Positions 43,140-56,195 are shown, counted from the first letter of the stretch. The stretch is DNA of 64,000 bases from Diphasiastrum complanatum (GCA_029204225.1 CM055092.1:46813486-46877485), one strand, 5' to 3'. Notes: a model not told the origin generated them from the sequence alone. Translations and numbers: made by a program.

Positions 43140-43995
43140 CAAGATTTACTTCCAACACCGAACTCTAAAGTCTGAAGCCTGAATCCAAAATTTCAGATCC
43201 TAAAACCTGAACTCTGAACTCTAAATCTTAAACTCTATATCCTAAGCCATAAACCCTAAACTTTAAACTCTGAACCTTGGACCTTGACCGAAAATCCCAG
43301 ATCCTAACACTTAAACCCTAAACCTTGAATCATAAACCCTAAACTCTAAACCCTAAATACTATACTCTAAACCCTATACTCCATACCCTAAACCTTAAAT
43401 CCTAAACTTTGAAACCTGAATTCTAAATCCTAGACTCTTAATCCTTAATCTAAATCCTAAGCTGTAAATCCTAAACCCTAAACTAAAATTTTGTATTCTA
43501 ACCCCTAAATCCTAAACCCTAAATCCTAAATCCAAGATTTTAAATTCCAAACCTTATACCCTATATATTATACCCTGAATCCTATACCATGAATCCTAAA
43601 CCCTAAACCCCAAATCCTAAGCCCTAAATCATATACCCTAAATTCTAATCCCTAAATCCTAAACTCATTGCCCATTACGGTAAACCATTTTCCTAGATCC
43701 CTTGCTTTGAATATCAATCTTAAACTCTAACCCTGAGCTCTAAGCCCTAGACTCTATACCTTAAACCCTAAACACATCTCTTACTCTAAATCCTAAACCC
43801 TAAACTCTAAGCCCTAAGCTCCAACATCTAAATCCAAAGCCCAGTTCTAAACCCTAAATCTAGATTAATCTCAATGATAAATCCTAGATCCCTTAGCCCC
43901 CTTCACTAGATCCTTAAATCTAAATCATAAGCCCCTTACCCTAGATCCCTCACTCTAAAGGCCCTTTACTCAAAGCCATTTACCCAAAGTCCTTA
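43140..43995. repeat. Degenerate telomere-like (CCCTAAA)n tract
   Basis: About 850 bp dominated by CCCTAAA, CCTAAAT and CCTAAACT words in one orientation, interrupted by point changes throughout. The consensus is the plant telomere unit. It is interstitial: retroelement sequence flanks it on both sides. Confidence 0.9.
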
Positions 43996-44195
43996 CTACA
44001 AATCCCCAGGTTAATTATAGTACAAGCCAACAAAAATTTGTTTTTGGGCTATGTGGTGTATGTCAATTAATAAACTAATAACATGATCCTAGTTAGTGAT
44101 CATATGTATTTCAAGCTAATTAATGTCAATTTTGTTATATGTGTATTCAATTTGCTCATCACATGTTACATTTGCTCTCTAATTTTGTTTTTGAT

Positions 44196-44928
44196 CCATT
44201 GTTACTTGACAAGGTGGGCCGATGCAAATGGCGAGTTCACATTCTTTTTCTTCTGATGATGAGGCTGGACCATCACATATTGGATTAGAGGCTTGGCTAA
44301 ACCAGAGAATACCATGCCCATGTACATGATATAAATATGCATTATGATGAGAGCGATGTATTACTATATTGCATTTTTGCATGTACGGACAAATTGAGAG
44401 AGAGTCATTATTTGTGTGGCCTGAAGTCGGTTCTTTGGTGAGTTTTATGTATCTATCTTTCACTACGCTTGATGTTTGCAAACTTAGCATTGCTTGTTAT
44501 TGCACATTGATCTTGTATGTTTTTGGCGGTCCTCATGATTAGAGAGAATTTTCCTTGCTTCTTGACCCTTGTTGAACTACTTCTTTGTGTGTAGGATGAT
44601 GACTAGCATTCACATGATCATAACCATCAAAGAATTCAACCAGATGTTGCCATGCAATTGACAAGATTCAGACGTACAAGTGCACGAGAGCCACTACTTT
44701 CCCCGTGTGTGCATACGGACTTGCATGAAGATACGTCGCAAGGAGACACAATTCACAAGGATATGTCATTTACAATGCATGATCATCGGGGCGACATGGA
44801 TGACATGATGCATGCATTCTTCACAAACCCACCCAAAGCCACATCGAGGAAGGAAGAAGAGATGATGCGTGGCTTGGCATCCACTCCTTTGTACGAGGGT
44901 GGACAAATGTCAAAGTTGCGAGCTTTCA
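44196..44928 (+). pseudogene. CACTA (En/Spm) TNP2-type transposase N-terminal remnant
   Basis: Broken frames read DEAGPSHIGLEAWLNQR. Then, in 44,652-44,928, come HEDTSQGDTIHKDMSFTMHD, GDMDDMMHAFFTNP, and the block MRGLASTPLYEGGQMSKLRA. The GDMDDMMHD...PLYEGxxxSKL pattern is the region preceding the transposase domain in plant TNP2-like proteins. The catalytic region is absent. The coding similarity is cut exactly where the MITE copy begins (about 44,929). Confidence 0.55.
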
Positions 44929-45290
44929 TTAGAGGAAGTTCAAACACAAAAAGGGCCTTTTGTCAAGATTCCTTTTTCATTTTTTATTCACTTCTTTTGT
45001 ACATGTGGCCCAATAGTTTCTTGACACAGTGGCTCTAAGATAACGTTACTTCTTTGAGTCACATTTTGAGTCTACACTAAAAATAGCATAACTTTTGATT
45101 GCCATATCATAATGCGACGAAAATTGGTGTGTTGGAAAGCGCTTGACCGCTTGTCAGGCGCTTTTCAATGATGTATTACATGTCATACTTCTGAGCCACT
45201 ATTAAAAAGTTATAGCTATTCAAACATATTGGTTGAAAATAGTGACAAAATGCAAAAGAGATCTTGGCACGAATTCATTTACATTCTGTA
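44929..45290. mobile_element. Second copy of the 378-bp MITE (3' end decayed)
   Basis: It begins CATTAGAGGAAGTTC with an AAAAAGGGCCTTTT tract, and its internal words match the copy at 18,858. The right inverted repeat is lost after 'cacgaattcattta'. It interrupts a transposase-like fragment. Confidence 0.7.
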
Positions 45291-45387
45291 GCATACCGTG
45301 GTTTATATCGAGAGGCCTGTTTTTCATCAGTCACAGTAATGCCCTCAATGAATAGAGTATTCTAGAATGCCTCTTGGCCTACTTGAC

Positions 45388-45475
45388 CCTCTCTATAACC
45401 CTTCTTATAACCCTCTCTATAACCCTCTCTATAACCCTTCCCATAACCCTCCCTATAACCCTCTCTATAAATCTT
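45388..45475. repeat. Short tandem repeat (CCCTCTCTATAA)n
   Basis: Seven to eight imperfect copies of a 12-bp unit, CCTCTCTATAAC. The open frame through it (YNPLYNPLYNP) is a repeat artefact. Confidence 0.85.
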
Positions 45476-45855
45476 TGAAAAACTCGTTAAAATTTGCAAG
45501 GGTTATACCAAGGCCAAACAGAAGACCCGATGCTCAAGCTCTTTGCTTCCCCCGTGCCTCATTTTAAATTCCATCTTTAAAAAAAATGCTCAAAAAAAGT
45601 GCCAAAAATCACACGTCTTGTTGTATCATGATACTTGTCTCTTGCATATGAATCTTGCTGGAAATCGCGCGTCTTATTGACCATTTCATATGAATCTCCT
45701 CATTCAAAAGCCTTTAATAGGAAATCAAAATTCATTTTTCTTCCAATAGGTGACTACATCAACATCATATAGCCAAGATCTGCATAAAAATATTGGATAG
45801 GAGGGTATTGTAACAGGTTTTATAACCATGAAATTCAATAAAAATGTCTTTCCTT

Positions 45856-47430
45856 TTATTTTACTTCAACATTATTAAGGCTCTCTAGTTTCCTTTGAGT
45901 TTGATCTGCTAGCCACAAGAATTTGGTAGTAGGAGTGATATGTGTTAAACCCAAGCCGTATGAAGTTTCTTCTATAATGATGTTGAATCCAAAACCTGAG
46001 TCGACTTGTACATTCACAATAATACATCCTTTAATTTGTACCTCAATCTCGGGTGCTTCGTTATCATCAACATCGACCATGTTAATAGTCACTGATAGTA
46101 AGCTTTGTTTTCTCCTTCTCCTTTTAACCAACAATTCTTTGAGCTGCTTTTGGTAAAAGACATTGTCCTCAAGAAGTTGTTTAAACATTATAGTCAGTTG
46201 CATCCTTCCGGGGTCTTCAATAATGTCATAACTTTTACAAGAAATTGTGGGTTTATCCACTTTGGCGTTAGAAATGATTGGATTAACTACGGGTTCTTGG
46301 AAAAAAGCCTTCTTCTATTTCAATTCTTTGCTCAATAGTTTCTCAATCTTATTTGTTATATCCAGAGCAAAATACTTTTTATCATTATGATCATAGACAA
46401 GATCATCTTTAATATCATCTTGGGTAAGAGATTTGTTAACTTTTTCCTTTGAAGATGATTCTAGCTTTTTCTTTTTGTATTTTGTCGCGTTCTTGGATCC
46501 TTCATCAACATGTCGAATTTGACTTTGCCTATGTTTTTTATATTCACTTCTCGTACTGACTTTAGAAACTATCTCGATTCTCTGAACCACTTCATCTTTA
46601 ATCTAACTCTCTTTATTGGTGTCAATTTTAACATACTTAACCAACAATTTTTTAATTGGTGGTTTAGGACATTCAAATGTGATATGCCCTCCCCCCTACA
46701 ACTCCCACACAAAGGTAGATAGCCAATTTGCCTTTTTGGCTCAAGACATTTTGTAGAATAATGTCTTAGAGCTCCACAATTTTAAAGTTGGATAAGTCTC
46801 GTTTCTTTGGATAACATGGTTTTGTTGGTTAGGTGCAAAGTTCTATATGGGTACAAACTTCTTTGGTGGTGGTTTAGAATTGGTTACTCGCTGGTAAGTA
46901 TTTTTAGGATTTGTCATCTTAATCTCGTAGACAATTTCAACCGTCTCGACTTCCATTAGGTACACAATTTCATTATCTGAAGACTTGTCCTTGTATTCTT
47001 CTACATAAGCAATTTTTGATTTGGCTTTGTATCCGGTGTGATGATGTCCTTCTTTCTTGCATTTAGTACACCAAATGTTTGATTTGCCTATGAGTTGCAG
47101 ATCTTCTCTTATTCTTGGGTTGAAGTAATTGGACCTTCTACTCATTAAATATCTTTGTCAAATATGATGCTTCTTTCAAATATTTTTTTGTTTATGATTG
47201 ATCTTTCTAGTGTCTTTGAGCTTCTTCTGATCCTTAGGATGTTTACTTCGTCGTTTCGATCTTCCATCTTCACTATGAGAGTCTGAGTCTGAACTCGAAC
47301 TAGGTAAAGAACTACTTTTCGAGGAAGAATCAGAATCCAATTCTTCAGAAGAATAAGTATGTTTTTTTCTTCTTAGAAGAAGTGTGCTTCGAAGATCTTT
47401 GACTTCTCGATATTCAGGTGGTTTCATAGT
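45856..47430 (-). pseudogene. Ty3/gypsy gag-protease remnant
   Basis: Several broken minus-strand frames line up in order. First is a Ser/Asp-rich then basic region (SDSDSHSEDGRSKRRSKHPK, 47,427-47,176). Next is a degenerate zinc knuckle, CTKCKKEGHHHTGYKAK (final Cys is Tyr), and a second knuckle-like region near 46,700. Then a lysine-rich linker leads to a retropepsin-like domain at 46,260-45,856: GCIIVNVQVDSGFGFNIIIE followed by LGLTHITPTTKFLWLADQ. The DSG triad is kept but the following residue (normally A or S) is F. This is the layout of gypsy Gag-aspartic protease; no RT follows. Confidence 0.7.
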
Positions 47431-47454
47431 TTTCAGCGATTGATATTACATACT

Positions 47455-48300
47455 CCAATGTATCGGTTAATCTCCTTGCTGTAGTATCGATCCACTCGTT
47501 TAGGTAGAGCCATTCGAGAAGAAGATGAAGGGTCTAATGATGATGAACATAGAGAGAAAAGAGCTCACCGTACTTTTAATGAGAGTCGACCAAGTGAGAC
47601 AAGAGATTCCGACCAAGTATGGAAATTTCAATTCGAGTTGTTGAATCAACGACATCAACAATAAATGGAGAAACTCAGCAAAGAGTTTCAACAAGCTTTA
47701 AAGTCAATTCAATGTCAACTGCCAGGGCAATGGCCAACTGGTAATGTTATCCATAGGCATGAAAACACCTGGTGCCCACATTGTGGTGGCGCACATACTG
47801 ATAACGAGTGTCCGTCATACAGATAGTACAACATGCAGAAATGTGTATCCTGTGACAACGTCTCATACCACATCGAGCTGCATGCACAACCCACGTAACA
47901 TCCCTACCATGCAATCGGTCGGATACCACCAGTATCCTAGGCCACAACAATATGCACCACGAGGACAGATACCAACTCAATGTAATCCACGTTATATGAG
48001 TCCGGTACAAATTCAAGAGTTGTCGAGACAAAAACCACCTATACAACAACCTTGAGCATGTCGGATACCAGTAACAACATCCCCACCAACAGAGTTCTGG
48101 GGGTGGGGAGAGAGTGGATATGCAGGCATCCACTGGAGCAACCACATCGCTAGCAACAACACCAGTAAGATCACAGCCAAGGTCACGAAACCAAAGACGA
48201 CAACAACAAGGCTAAGAAAACAGATGGGCAATCCAAACAGACTCAATCAAAAGAAGTATCCCAGTCATGATGAAGATCCTTCAGAAAAGAAAAGCACAAG
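47455..48300 (+). pseudogene. Ty3/gypsy Gag C-terminal remnant with knuckle
   Basis: Frame fragments read EEDEGSNDDEHREKRAHRTF, RPSETRDSDQVWKFQFELLN and MEKLSKEFQQALKSIQCQL, then WCPHCGGAHTDNECPSYR (C-x2-C-x3-H-x4-C). A Gln/Pro-rich stretch with several stops follows. The beginning resembles 39,780-39,860, so it is probably the same (G2) family. It heads the 3' half of an element ending in the LTR at 49,469. Confidence 0.6.
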
Positions 48301-49454
48301 TATTGGGAAACCAGTCTCCTTCTTCAACCCACCCTCTTGCCACAACATCTGCATCCATTCTCATGCCTATCGCCCACACCATTTAATGATGCCACCAATG
48401 CCACCCTTCCTTCCATTTCTCTGTGTCTCCATCATCTCGTTATCCATCTGAAAAATTTCCAGTCTTTTCAGACCCTGATAGTCTTACCGAAGCAACTAAG
48501 AGATCATTGCAAATGTCTTGCGAAGACCAACTACCACCTACATTGGTTGGTCAGCCAGAAAAGAAGATCTAAGAAAATGGACAAAGTAGTGGACAGAAAT
48601 AAAACAAAGAAGCTGAGGAGGAACGGATGAAACTTAAGCAACAGTTGAGTAAGATTGATCTTGATAAGAAGAAACTCTCTTGAGCAATGATAGTTGAATC
48701 CCCTCTTATGAAGCTCGAAGAGATCCAAAAGTAACAGATCAAAGGAAGAAATAGTTGCAGAAAAAAAAAGAAGAAGACAACCGGGGACCTGCAAAATAAA
48801 ACAAGCTCCACACCTAACAAGTGGTGGTCAATGCTTGATATTGCAAGGGTCCAAGGTTGCAACTATAGAACTATCAGTTCCTTCACCCTTCCACCAAGCC
48901 TTCATCAGGTTTTCCCACCATCACCTACCCATCTGTCCAACTCTGTTTCTACTACTAATTGATGATGAGACCATTCCCTTGAGACTGATAACCAAGGTTT
49001 GTGCGACCTATTGATCGAAGGTTCTCCTGTTCTTGTCAAGGCAAGAGCATAGGCAAGACTAGAATTTCAACTAAAAGAAGAACCGCATAAATGCCCAGAA
49101 GCAAAATGGAGGATACATACCTCCCAAAAGTTAGTACCTGCCAATAAATCCAAGATGAAACCGTCAATGGCAAATACAAGTGAGAAAAAAAGAGACAGGC
49201 GGGATGCACTCATGCATGCAAGTTGTGAAGCTGCTGGGAGCTCTCCAATTTTGAAGACATCATCCATTTGCAAAAAGATGACATTTTGATTAAATTGAGG
49301 CAAAAAGTTTTTGTGATAAAGACTGGCAGCAATAAGCAATTGGTCTTATGTAGGCAAACGAGGATCTACACTTTTTCAAGTGACAATCGAAGATGCCAAT
49401 GCGGAAGCGGAGCGACATCATTCAATATGAGTTGTAGTGGGTCCTACAACACAT
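48301..49454 (+). other. 3' internal region of G2-family element
   Basis: Broken frames with lysine/glutamate-rich coil-like sequence (for example KKMDKVVDRNKTKKLRRN). No Pol motif. Its last ~250 bp match the minus-strand sequence at 62,410-62,600 next to the other G2 LTR. Confidence 0.55.
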
Positions 49455-49468
49455 TAGGGGTGGGATGA
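49455..49468 (+). promoter_or_regulatory. Polypurine tract of G2-family element
   Basis: TAGGGGTGGGATGA directly precedes the TGTTGG start of the LTR. Confidence 0.75.
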
Positions 49469-50520
49469 TGTTGGTTGATTCTGACGAATCCCCAAGATAC
49501 ACGACCAGAGCTAACCAAGAGCACCTTTCACCTTAGATCGAGGAGGTCTCTAAGAAGACGAGACAAACAAAGACTGAGAGCCGAGTATGAGAGTTGAGAA
49601 GTACTAGTTAAGAATGTCAAGCAAGAATTGTGTAAGCCTCATGGTGAATCCCAAAAGATGGAATGACCATGTAGGAACTAGTATTTCTAGGCAAATGTAA
49701 TAAATACAAGTAGACCCCTCTTAAAGAAAGTAGAGTGAGCCACCTTTTGATGGTGACCTCTAGTGGAGAGCATTATTCCACTTGTAATTTGTGAAATGTG
49801 AAAATGCCACTAGAATGCCACCTAAGGAACTCTCTTGTTTATTTAAGAGACTCACCCTTTGTAGAAGGGAGCTTTTTAGGCATTGTATCTAGTCCATGTC
49901 CAAATGATAAGAGCCTCCACGAGTTTGATACAACACTAAGATCCTTGATCATGGTGGTTTTCTTGAGTGATGCTCCTATGATCATGGCCTTCCATTCCTT
50001 GTGTGTGGTTGTGAATAGTATAGTGGATTAGTTTCCTTGCTTTCCTATAGTGGATTAGATTTCCTATTTTCTTGTGGATTAATGTAGGAATCAGCATTCA
50101 AGTAAACTAAATAGGCTGGATTTGTGGAGTAAATCTTGCATATTCTTGACAATCTAGTTCTTGATATTCTTGGGCTGTCCAAGAATCAAGAAATGAGTGT
50201 TTCTCGATCCTTGGACTGCTAAAATGATGTTAGATTAGTTTCTGTGTAGTATAGTTTAGGATCTGATTCAGCTTTGTTTTGCAACATTAAAGTAGGATTT
50301 CATGGCATTGCAATCATTCTTCATGTAGAATTCTTGGTTGAATGCCTAAACTGCATGTTTGGTTTGAGCACGTGATTAAAGCTCAAGAGTGACCAATCTG
50401 AGTGTCCTCTGACAGATTAGAAACTTAGAAAACGTAGATACTTCCCTTCTGCCTGATTTGGGCTTGAAACAAAAACGTGAACATCCAAGAAAATGCCCAA
50501 GAAGCCTGAGAACAAGCAGA
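49469..50520 (+). repeat. G2-family LTR, plus orientation
   Basis: It starts TGTTGGTTGATTCTG. The first ~310 bp match 23,290-23,575 inverted, and the part after 50,010 matches 37,262-37,720. It ends without a clear CA, where copia F begins near 50,530. Confidence 0.78.
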
Positions 50521-50536
50521 ACCATTTTTGAAAACA

Positions 50537-51953
50537 TCAAAAGCAAGATATAAATAGGCAATAGATCCTCTGGAGCAGGGGATTCATAAACAATCGAACA
50601 TTTGAAGTACTCACATTAGTAGAAAGTGCATATTCGTGATCCAAGATGTACAAATTACCTTCTCTGCTTCTAAAGAAGATTTCTTCATCGTTCTTGTCCA
50701 AAATGGTACATTGCTTCGAATTGAACAAGGCTCTGCAGTCGTGATTAGTGAGCTTGTTGACTGACAATAAATTTTTGGTCAGTTTGAATACGTATAGCAC
50801 ATCCTTGAGCAAGGTCAATTTACCATTTCGAAGATAAAGGCGTATAGATCCTTTGCCTTCAATTTGTAGTGTACTTGAGTCACCGAAGTAGACATACTTT
50901 GAATTTGCTGGTGTGAGGTCTTCGAATAAGGACTTACATGAAGTCATGTGCTGAAAAACACCAGAATCAAGGTACCAATCCATGGCTCCTCTAATGGGTT
51001 CATCTTGTATCATTAGTAGTGTTGGGTTTTCGAGAGAGGTTCTAGTAGATTCAGATCCTCCATCCTCTTGCATCTTCTTCTCTGCTTCGTTATGCTTGAG
51101 AACTTGACAATCCTAGATGTTGTGATTGGTTCTCTTGCAGTCCTTGAAGAAGAGTTTGGTCTTAGACTTTTGATGTTGTGAATTGTGATGATGTGATTGT
51201 TGGTCTGAATCAGTTTGCTCAGCTTTTGTCTTCTTATCCTTCAAAGATTTCTTCTTCTAGAGCTGTTGCTTATTCGAATAGAGAGCAACTATCTTCAAAT
51301 TTGACGTGGATAAGCTTTTTCTTATTACTTCTTCATGCAATAAACTTGTTGTCACTTATTGCAGAGACATGTCAGGAGCATTGCTAAGTAGCAATACTGG
51401 ATTGTCGTAAGAGGGAGAAAGACTGGACATAAGAGACATGTTAGCATTTTTGTCTGATATTGGCGAACCTACTGCAACTAACTGATTGAGTAGCTGTTTG
51501 AATTCATTTAGATTATTAGTGACTGAGGTTGCTTCACTCATCTTGAGTGACATAAACTTCTTCCTCAAGAAGAGACGAGTCAATACATCTGTTGTTTTGT
51601 ATAGACCAGTAAGAATGTCCCACGCCTCTTTGGAGCTAGAACAATTTGCTACGTGACCTATTTGTAAATCTTTGAGATTCAGAAATACAATGGCAAGAGC
51701 TTTTCCATCCTTAGCTTCCCAGGCGGTCAGCATATCAAGTTCAGCTGGCTTGGCTATTGAACTGTTGACGTATCTCCAAAGTTCTTTTTTTGTGAGTATC
51801 ATCTACATCTTGAACTTCCACATGTGGAAGTCATCACCATTGAACTTGTTGATCAAGCAGATTTTTGAAGATGTTCCATCCATGATGAATGATCTAAGTA
51901 TAGTAAAATAGTTTCAAATACTAATAGTAGTTTGGAACGACGCTCTGATACCA
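50537..51953 (-). pseudogene. Copia element F: gag, knuckle and protease
   Basis: On the minus strand from the primer site: Gag (51,802-51,356; SSIAKPAELDMLTAWEAKDG, SSKEAWDILTGLYKTTDVLT, LNQLVAVGSPISDKNANMSL); a degenerate zinc knuckle near 51,130 (CKRTNHNI); then, from 51,073, protease DWYLDSGVFQHMTSCKSLFE and the KLTKNLLSVNKLTNHDC and REGNLYIL pre-integrase blocks. The protease motif is DSGV rather than DSGA/S. The element is cut near 50,537, so integrase, RT and RNase H are missing. Confidence 0.85.
51942..51953 (-). promoter_or_regulatory. Primer binding site of copia F
   Basis: TGGTATCAGAGC on the minus strand (initiator tRNA-Met type), three bases from the LTR end at 51,957. Confidence 0.9.
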
Positions 51954-51956
51954 CTC

Positions 51957-52560
51957 TGTTGGAGGAATCTCAAAGAAATTAAGTGCAAAATAAGAAACGT
52001 AGCTCCAACATAGAGAACATTATAGGATCTTTACCAAACTACAACATCAACATTGACTTAGATCGAATGGAGGAATGTCTTGGTAGGTGTCAGAGACAAC
52101 CACGAAAGGAGCAAAACAATTAGACATCTAAGATGGCCATGCTTCCTTTGAGATTAGACATTCCAAATTGAGTGAGTGTCAATTGAGGAAAAAAATTATC
52201 AGGAAGCATTCGTAGTGCAATACACATAAGAAAAATAGAGAATCTAAATTAAGTTGTTGTGAATACAACGATCAGCCAAGAATGGTTTGCAGTAGTGGCA
52301 CATTGTGTGCACTGATCTTACTTAACTAGCTGCAGATTGAATAACTATTTCCATTCCATGAATGGCTTTCACTCTTTGATTCTGTAGAATCAGATAGTTA
52401 AGACACAATGGAGTTCGTAGAGGAAGTCTGATTCACTCTTCTCCACTTACATCATCACATCATTCTTCTTACATATGCTCGTGAATTGTCGTTATGTATA
52501 TACACATGAAACAATTACAATGACTATGTGGGCAATGAGCGTGAAACAATGCAGTTACCA
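51957..52560 (-). repeat. 5' LTR of copia F, R-U5 part
   Basis: In element orientation it ends ...CCTCCAACA. The outer boundary could not be fixed, and the LTR may continue through the motif array to about 53,300. A TGTATATACAT word near 52,490-52,505 could be the TATA region. Confidence 0.55.
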
Positions 52561-52719
52561 AAAGTACTAAAGTGAACTATGACATGGTCTGCGTCGGATG
52601 GGGCAGTGTGGATGACATGGACCTCAAACTCAAAGAATTTGAGTTCGAAGTAGGTCGAAGAAGATGTAGTATCTTATACTAGTTTTGGATTTCCACTAGG
52701 AAATTCTATATAGATAATC

Positions 52720-53305
52720 TGTCAGATATGATCAGTCTTAACTTCAGATATAGCTCAAATGTCAAATCAAATATGAAGGTCAAATTTGAACAAACTCTTG
52801 ACTATAAATTCGAATGTGGAGAATTCAGGCAGCTCATCAGATGTACTTCTAAAGCTCGTCGAATGCCAACGGATGTAGCAACGGATGTAAAATCAGTAGC
52901 ACGTCAGATAAAAATTCAGATGCAAAATGAGTTGCTCATTGGATTGATTGTCGGATGAAACGAAGGTGCTCATCGGATGTAAATTTAGGATGCAATCAGT
53001 TGAAAACAAGTGGTAGTATCAGATCTATATGTCAAATGGATTTTTAGATGTATAGCATCAGATATAGCCAATGTAAAGGTAATATTCACTAAAATCTGTT
53101 GAATATAGATCGTCAGATTTCGTCGAATGCACCTTCGGTTCTAAGTCGTCAGATGCAACCCTTCGATTCTAGATCTTTGGATGCAAGTTGTCGGATCTAT
53201 CGTCGGGCTAGATTGTCAAATGCAGGTGCAGATCTAGTCTTCAAATCTGGTTTGTCGGATGTAGTCAAATGTGGTTATTGTATCTGACGGTCGGATGCAG
53301 GACTA
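52720..53305. repeat. Degenerate CGTCGGATG(C/T)A motif array
   Basis: About 25 imperfect copies of (G/C)TC(G/A)GATG(T/C)A: 'gtcagatgcaa', 'gtcggatctatc', 'caacggatgtag', 'gtcggatgtagtc', 'ggtcggatgcagg'. It lies on the U3 side of the copia F LTR, upstream (in F orientation) of a TATA-like word near 52.5 kb. Confidence 0.75.
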
Positions 53306-56195
53306 AAATAACCCTTCCTCTCCCAAAATTGGAGCATGATAGGAACGTGGTAGCTGGAGGATTGATGGGTGACTAGAGAGATACAAAATTATGGATGAAG
53401 TGATTGGAAGGAATGGATCTGACAAGAGTATAACAATTGGAATGGCAGGTCTCAGAATTTAAGAAAAGTCAAATAATAGTGGGTCGTGTGTTTTTTTGAA
53501 TGACTTGTTAAAGATTGGACAAATCTTGATTTAGTATTCTTGTCATGCCATTATGATCTTGCAATTAATGTGGAAAGCGTGCTTGTGTAATAGAAGAAAT
53601 CAATAAATCAACCAAGCAATCAGAAAAGCAAGTAGAACTGAAACAGATTCACAAAGATGGACAATTTCTATAGATCAGAATTCAAGAAGATTGTCATCTA
53701 ACACGACGCCAAATGTTTTGCTATCTGCGTTAGCTCTACTGTCAATTCTATCTTCTTGCTCTGCCTCACTATGCAGAATGGTGGAAGTGTGCCTCACCTG
53801 TCAGTTCTTTAGCACACTACCCGGCCCTGGACTCGATCCTAACAATGACAATGGAAGTTCAGCTTGATTATTTGATCTGTTAGGACTGTTCTATCTTGAT
53901 TTCTTGCTTACAGATTGTAAAATATTTCTAAACTACTTCTACTCTACTGTGGAAAGGAGGCTATTCTAATGCACACAAGAAACTAATCTGTCCTACTATC
54001 TAATCTACAAGACAAAACAACAAATGTGAATCCTACAAAGTGCTTACTACAATGATCACTCAACAATTGTAGCAAACACTTTTCAAGGAGCCAAGCACAA
54101 GGAAGCATCAGATCTGAGTGCTGAGTGTGATCTGCCTCCAAGCCATGCACATCTACCTGATTCTAATCACAAACCAATCTTGAAGAAGAAGGAAACAACA
54201 AACATATTCATACAAATGTACCCAAACAAATGCATGAATGGAGCACAAAATGGAAATGCAAGTAGAAAGGCCTTCAATTAATTTTGCAACAACATTTCAA
54301 TACTATTTTCATGCCCCTTAACTCATGGAGGAGGCTCTTTCTTATAGCTAAGGGAAAACAAATTTCTTGCGATATCTCGAACATCTTAGTATAATATGAA
54401 ATAATCGAGGTCACATGGATGAAATATGGTGTAATCAGGCAAAATGGAAACTTTGTAGCCAATTCTAAGGCTATTTTATTTTTAAAACTTGGTAGTTCTT
54501 TTTGGCCAAATTGGGACTCCTTCGGCGTGAGCTATAAAATCCAGATCTGTGACAGTCACCTACTATTTTGATCGACTTTATATAAGAAATAGCATAAAAT
54601 GTCTGATGAAAATTCTTGCTTTAGCTTGATTTTGTGGGCTAAAAAATTGGCTAACACTCTACCTTTTCAGTTTCCAGAATCTAACACTCTTAAAATCACC
54701 TCCACAACTTACTCAATTGGCCCACCAACAATTTACATCCATTCCCAAGTTCTCATAACCAAGATCTTCCATATCGGATCAAGAAGAACCAAATCTAGTT
54801 GCATGGACGCATCACTCCATTCCAAAATTTGCATTTCTTCATGATGCTTTCCAAAACCATTGCATGAACCTATTCTCCATTGCATTCCTCTTGCATGTCA
54901 CTCTCGAGTTCTTTACTGTTGCATATATTCATAACCATTGCCTGTGTGTCTATCTTCTATTATTTGTGATCTGAATCAAAGATAGGTTGTCATTTGTTTT
55001 CTATGAGATTTTGTATTCATCTCAAGGATTATCAACCCTCAAGAAGTAATTGAAAACACCATATTGATATATGCATAGTTTTCTTTTACCAATTGGTCTT
55101 TCATAGTAATGATTTTTCTTTTTTTGGTGGGAAAGGGGTAGGGGGGGTCGCTCATCTTCACCCCTCATTACTTCCTCATGTGGATGCTTGATGTGAATAG
55201 GTTGATATAGTATATTCATTATCTATTCATGTACTTGATGACAAGCTTATTGGAATTCAATTGTTTTAAATAAAGATTCAATAAACTTCAAGAATAGTTT
55301 TGAATGCAAGTCAAATTAACACTTTCTGGGTCTAAATCTACTAAGGAACCTTCCCTTGAAGTTCAAATTTTGTCATACTAACAAATGTACCATATAATCT
55401 CCCAAGTTTGAAAATAATGGCTAAAAATATTATAAAATTATTGACATGTCGTTTTTAAACTTTGGCTTTCTCACATATTTCCATTGGAAGGCATGTTCTT
55501 GTCTTTGCGTGACGAGAATAAAAACAATGATATCTAGATTCTCAATCCTTGTCATAATGCATTATCTCAAAGGGCTAAAACATATATAACTTGCAAACTT
55601 AGCATGTAATATTGACAAAGTAACAACATTTTTATAGTGGGTGACTAATTCAAGTTTTACTTGTGTTTTCACAAAGTTTAACCATGAATGAGACTTTACA
55701 TCTTCATTTCACTCGATTTCAAATTACATCACACTTGACCACTTTTGCATCTTTGACATCTTTGTATTTATGCTTTCATCAATTTCAAATTAAATCATAT
55801 TGTACCACTTTTGCATTTGCACAAGATGGTGCACCACAAGCACATCACTTGAGCTAAGGTGAGTTGTGGGTCAAGTGCACAATGCCTCTAGTATGGTAAT
55901 TCCACCATAACAACCATTGGATGAGGGTTGGGGACTAAGTGTGACAAGCAATGTAGAAGAGATGAGTGTGTAGGTCACATTGGCCTCCATCATCTATGGA
56001 AGTATATGAAATCATGGCTTGCAACCATTCAATGGTAGTGGGTGGTTAAGAGCATGTACCACTATGTCTCAAGCACTATCACATATTTTCCTTCCATGTG
56101 TCCGCAGTGTTTAGAAAAGCTGACAAAGTAAGGGAATAAAAGTAGGAATAAAATTAGCAGTATTTCAAAGACGAGTATCATGAAATTTTGCCGGC
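53306..56195. other. No gene recognised
   Basis: About 2.9 kb of AT-rich DNA with only short ORFs. It includes one direct duplication of roughly 75 bp (about 55,710-55,785 and 55,785-55,850; 'atttcaaatta...catc' words). The last few hundred bases are the upstream region of the STP gene. Confidence 0.5.

Noticed and set aside
43140-43995. Chromosome end
   Set aside because: The telomere-like units are heavily mutated and flanked on both sides by retroelement and transposase sequence.
45367-45567. 66-codon ORF with YNPLYNP repeats
   Set aside because: A 12-bp tandem repeat read in frame; no further coding signal.
37262-50520. A single G2 element split by a large insertion between 39.9 and 47.5 kb
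   Set aside because: The gag-like text at 39.78-39.86 kb and at 47.50-47.58 kb overlaps far beyond a target duplication, and no matching flanks were found; two separate copies are as likely.
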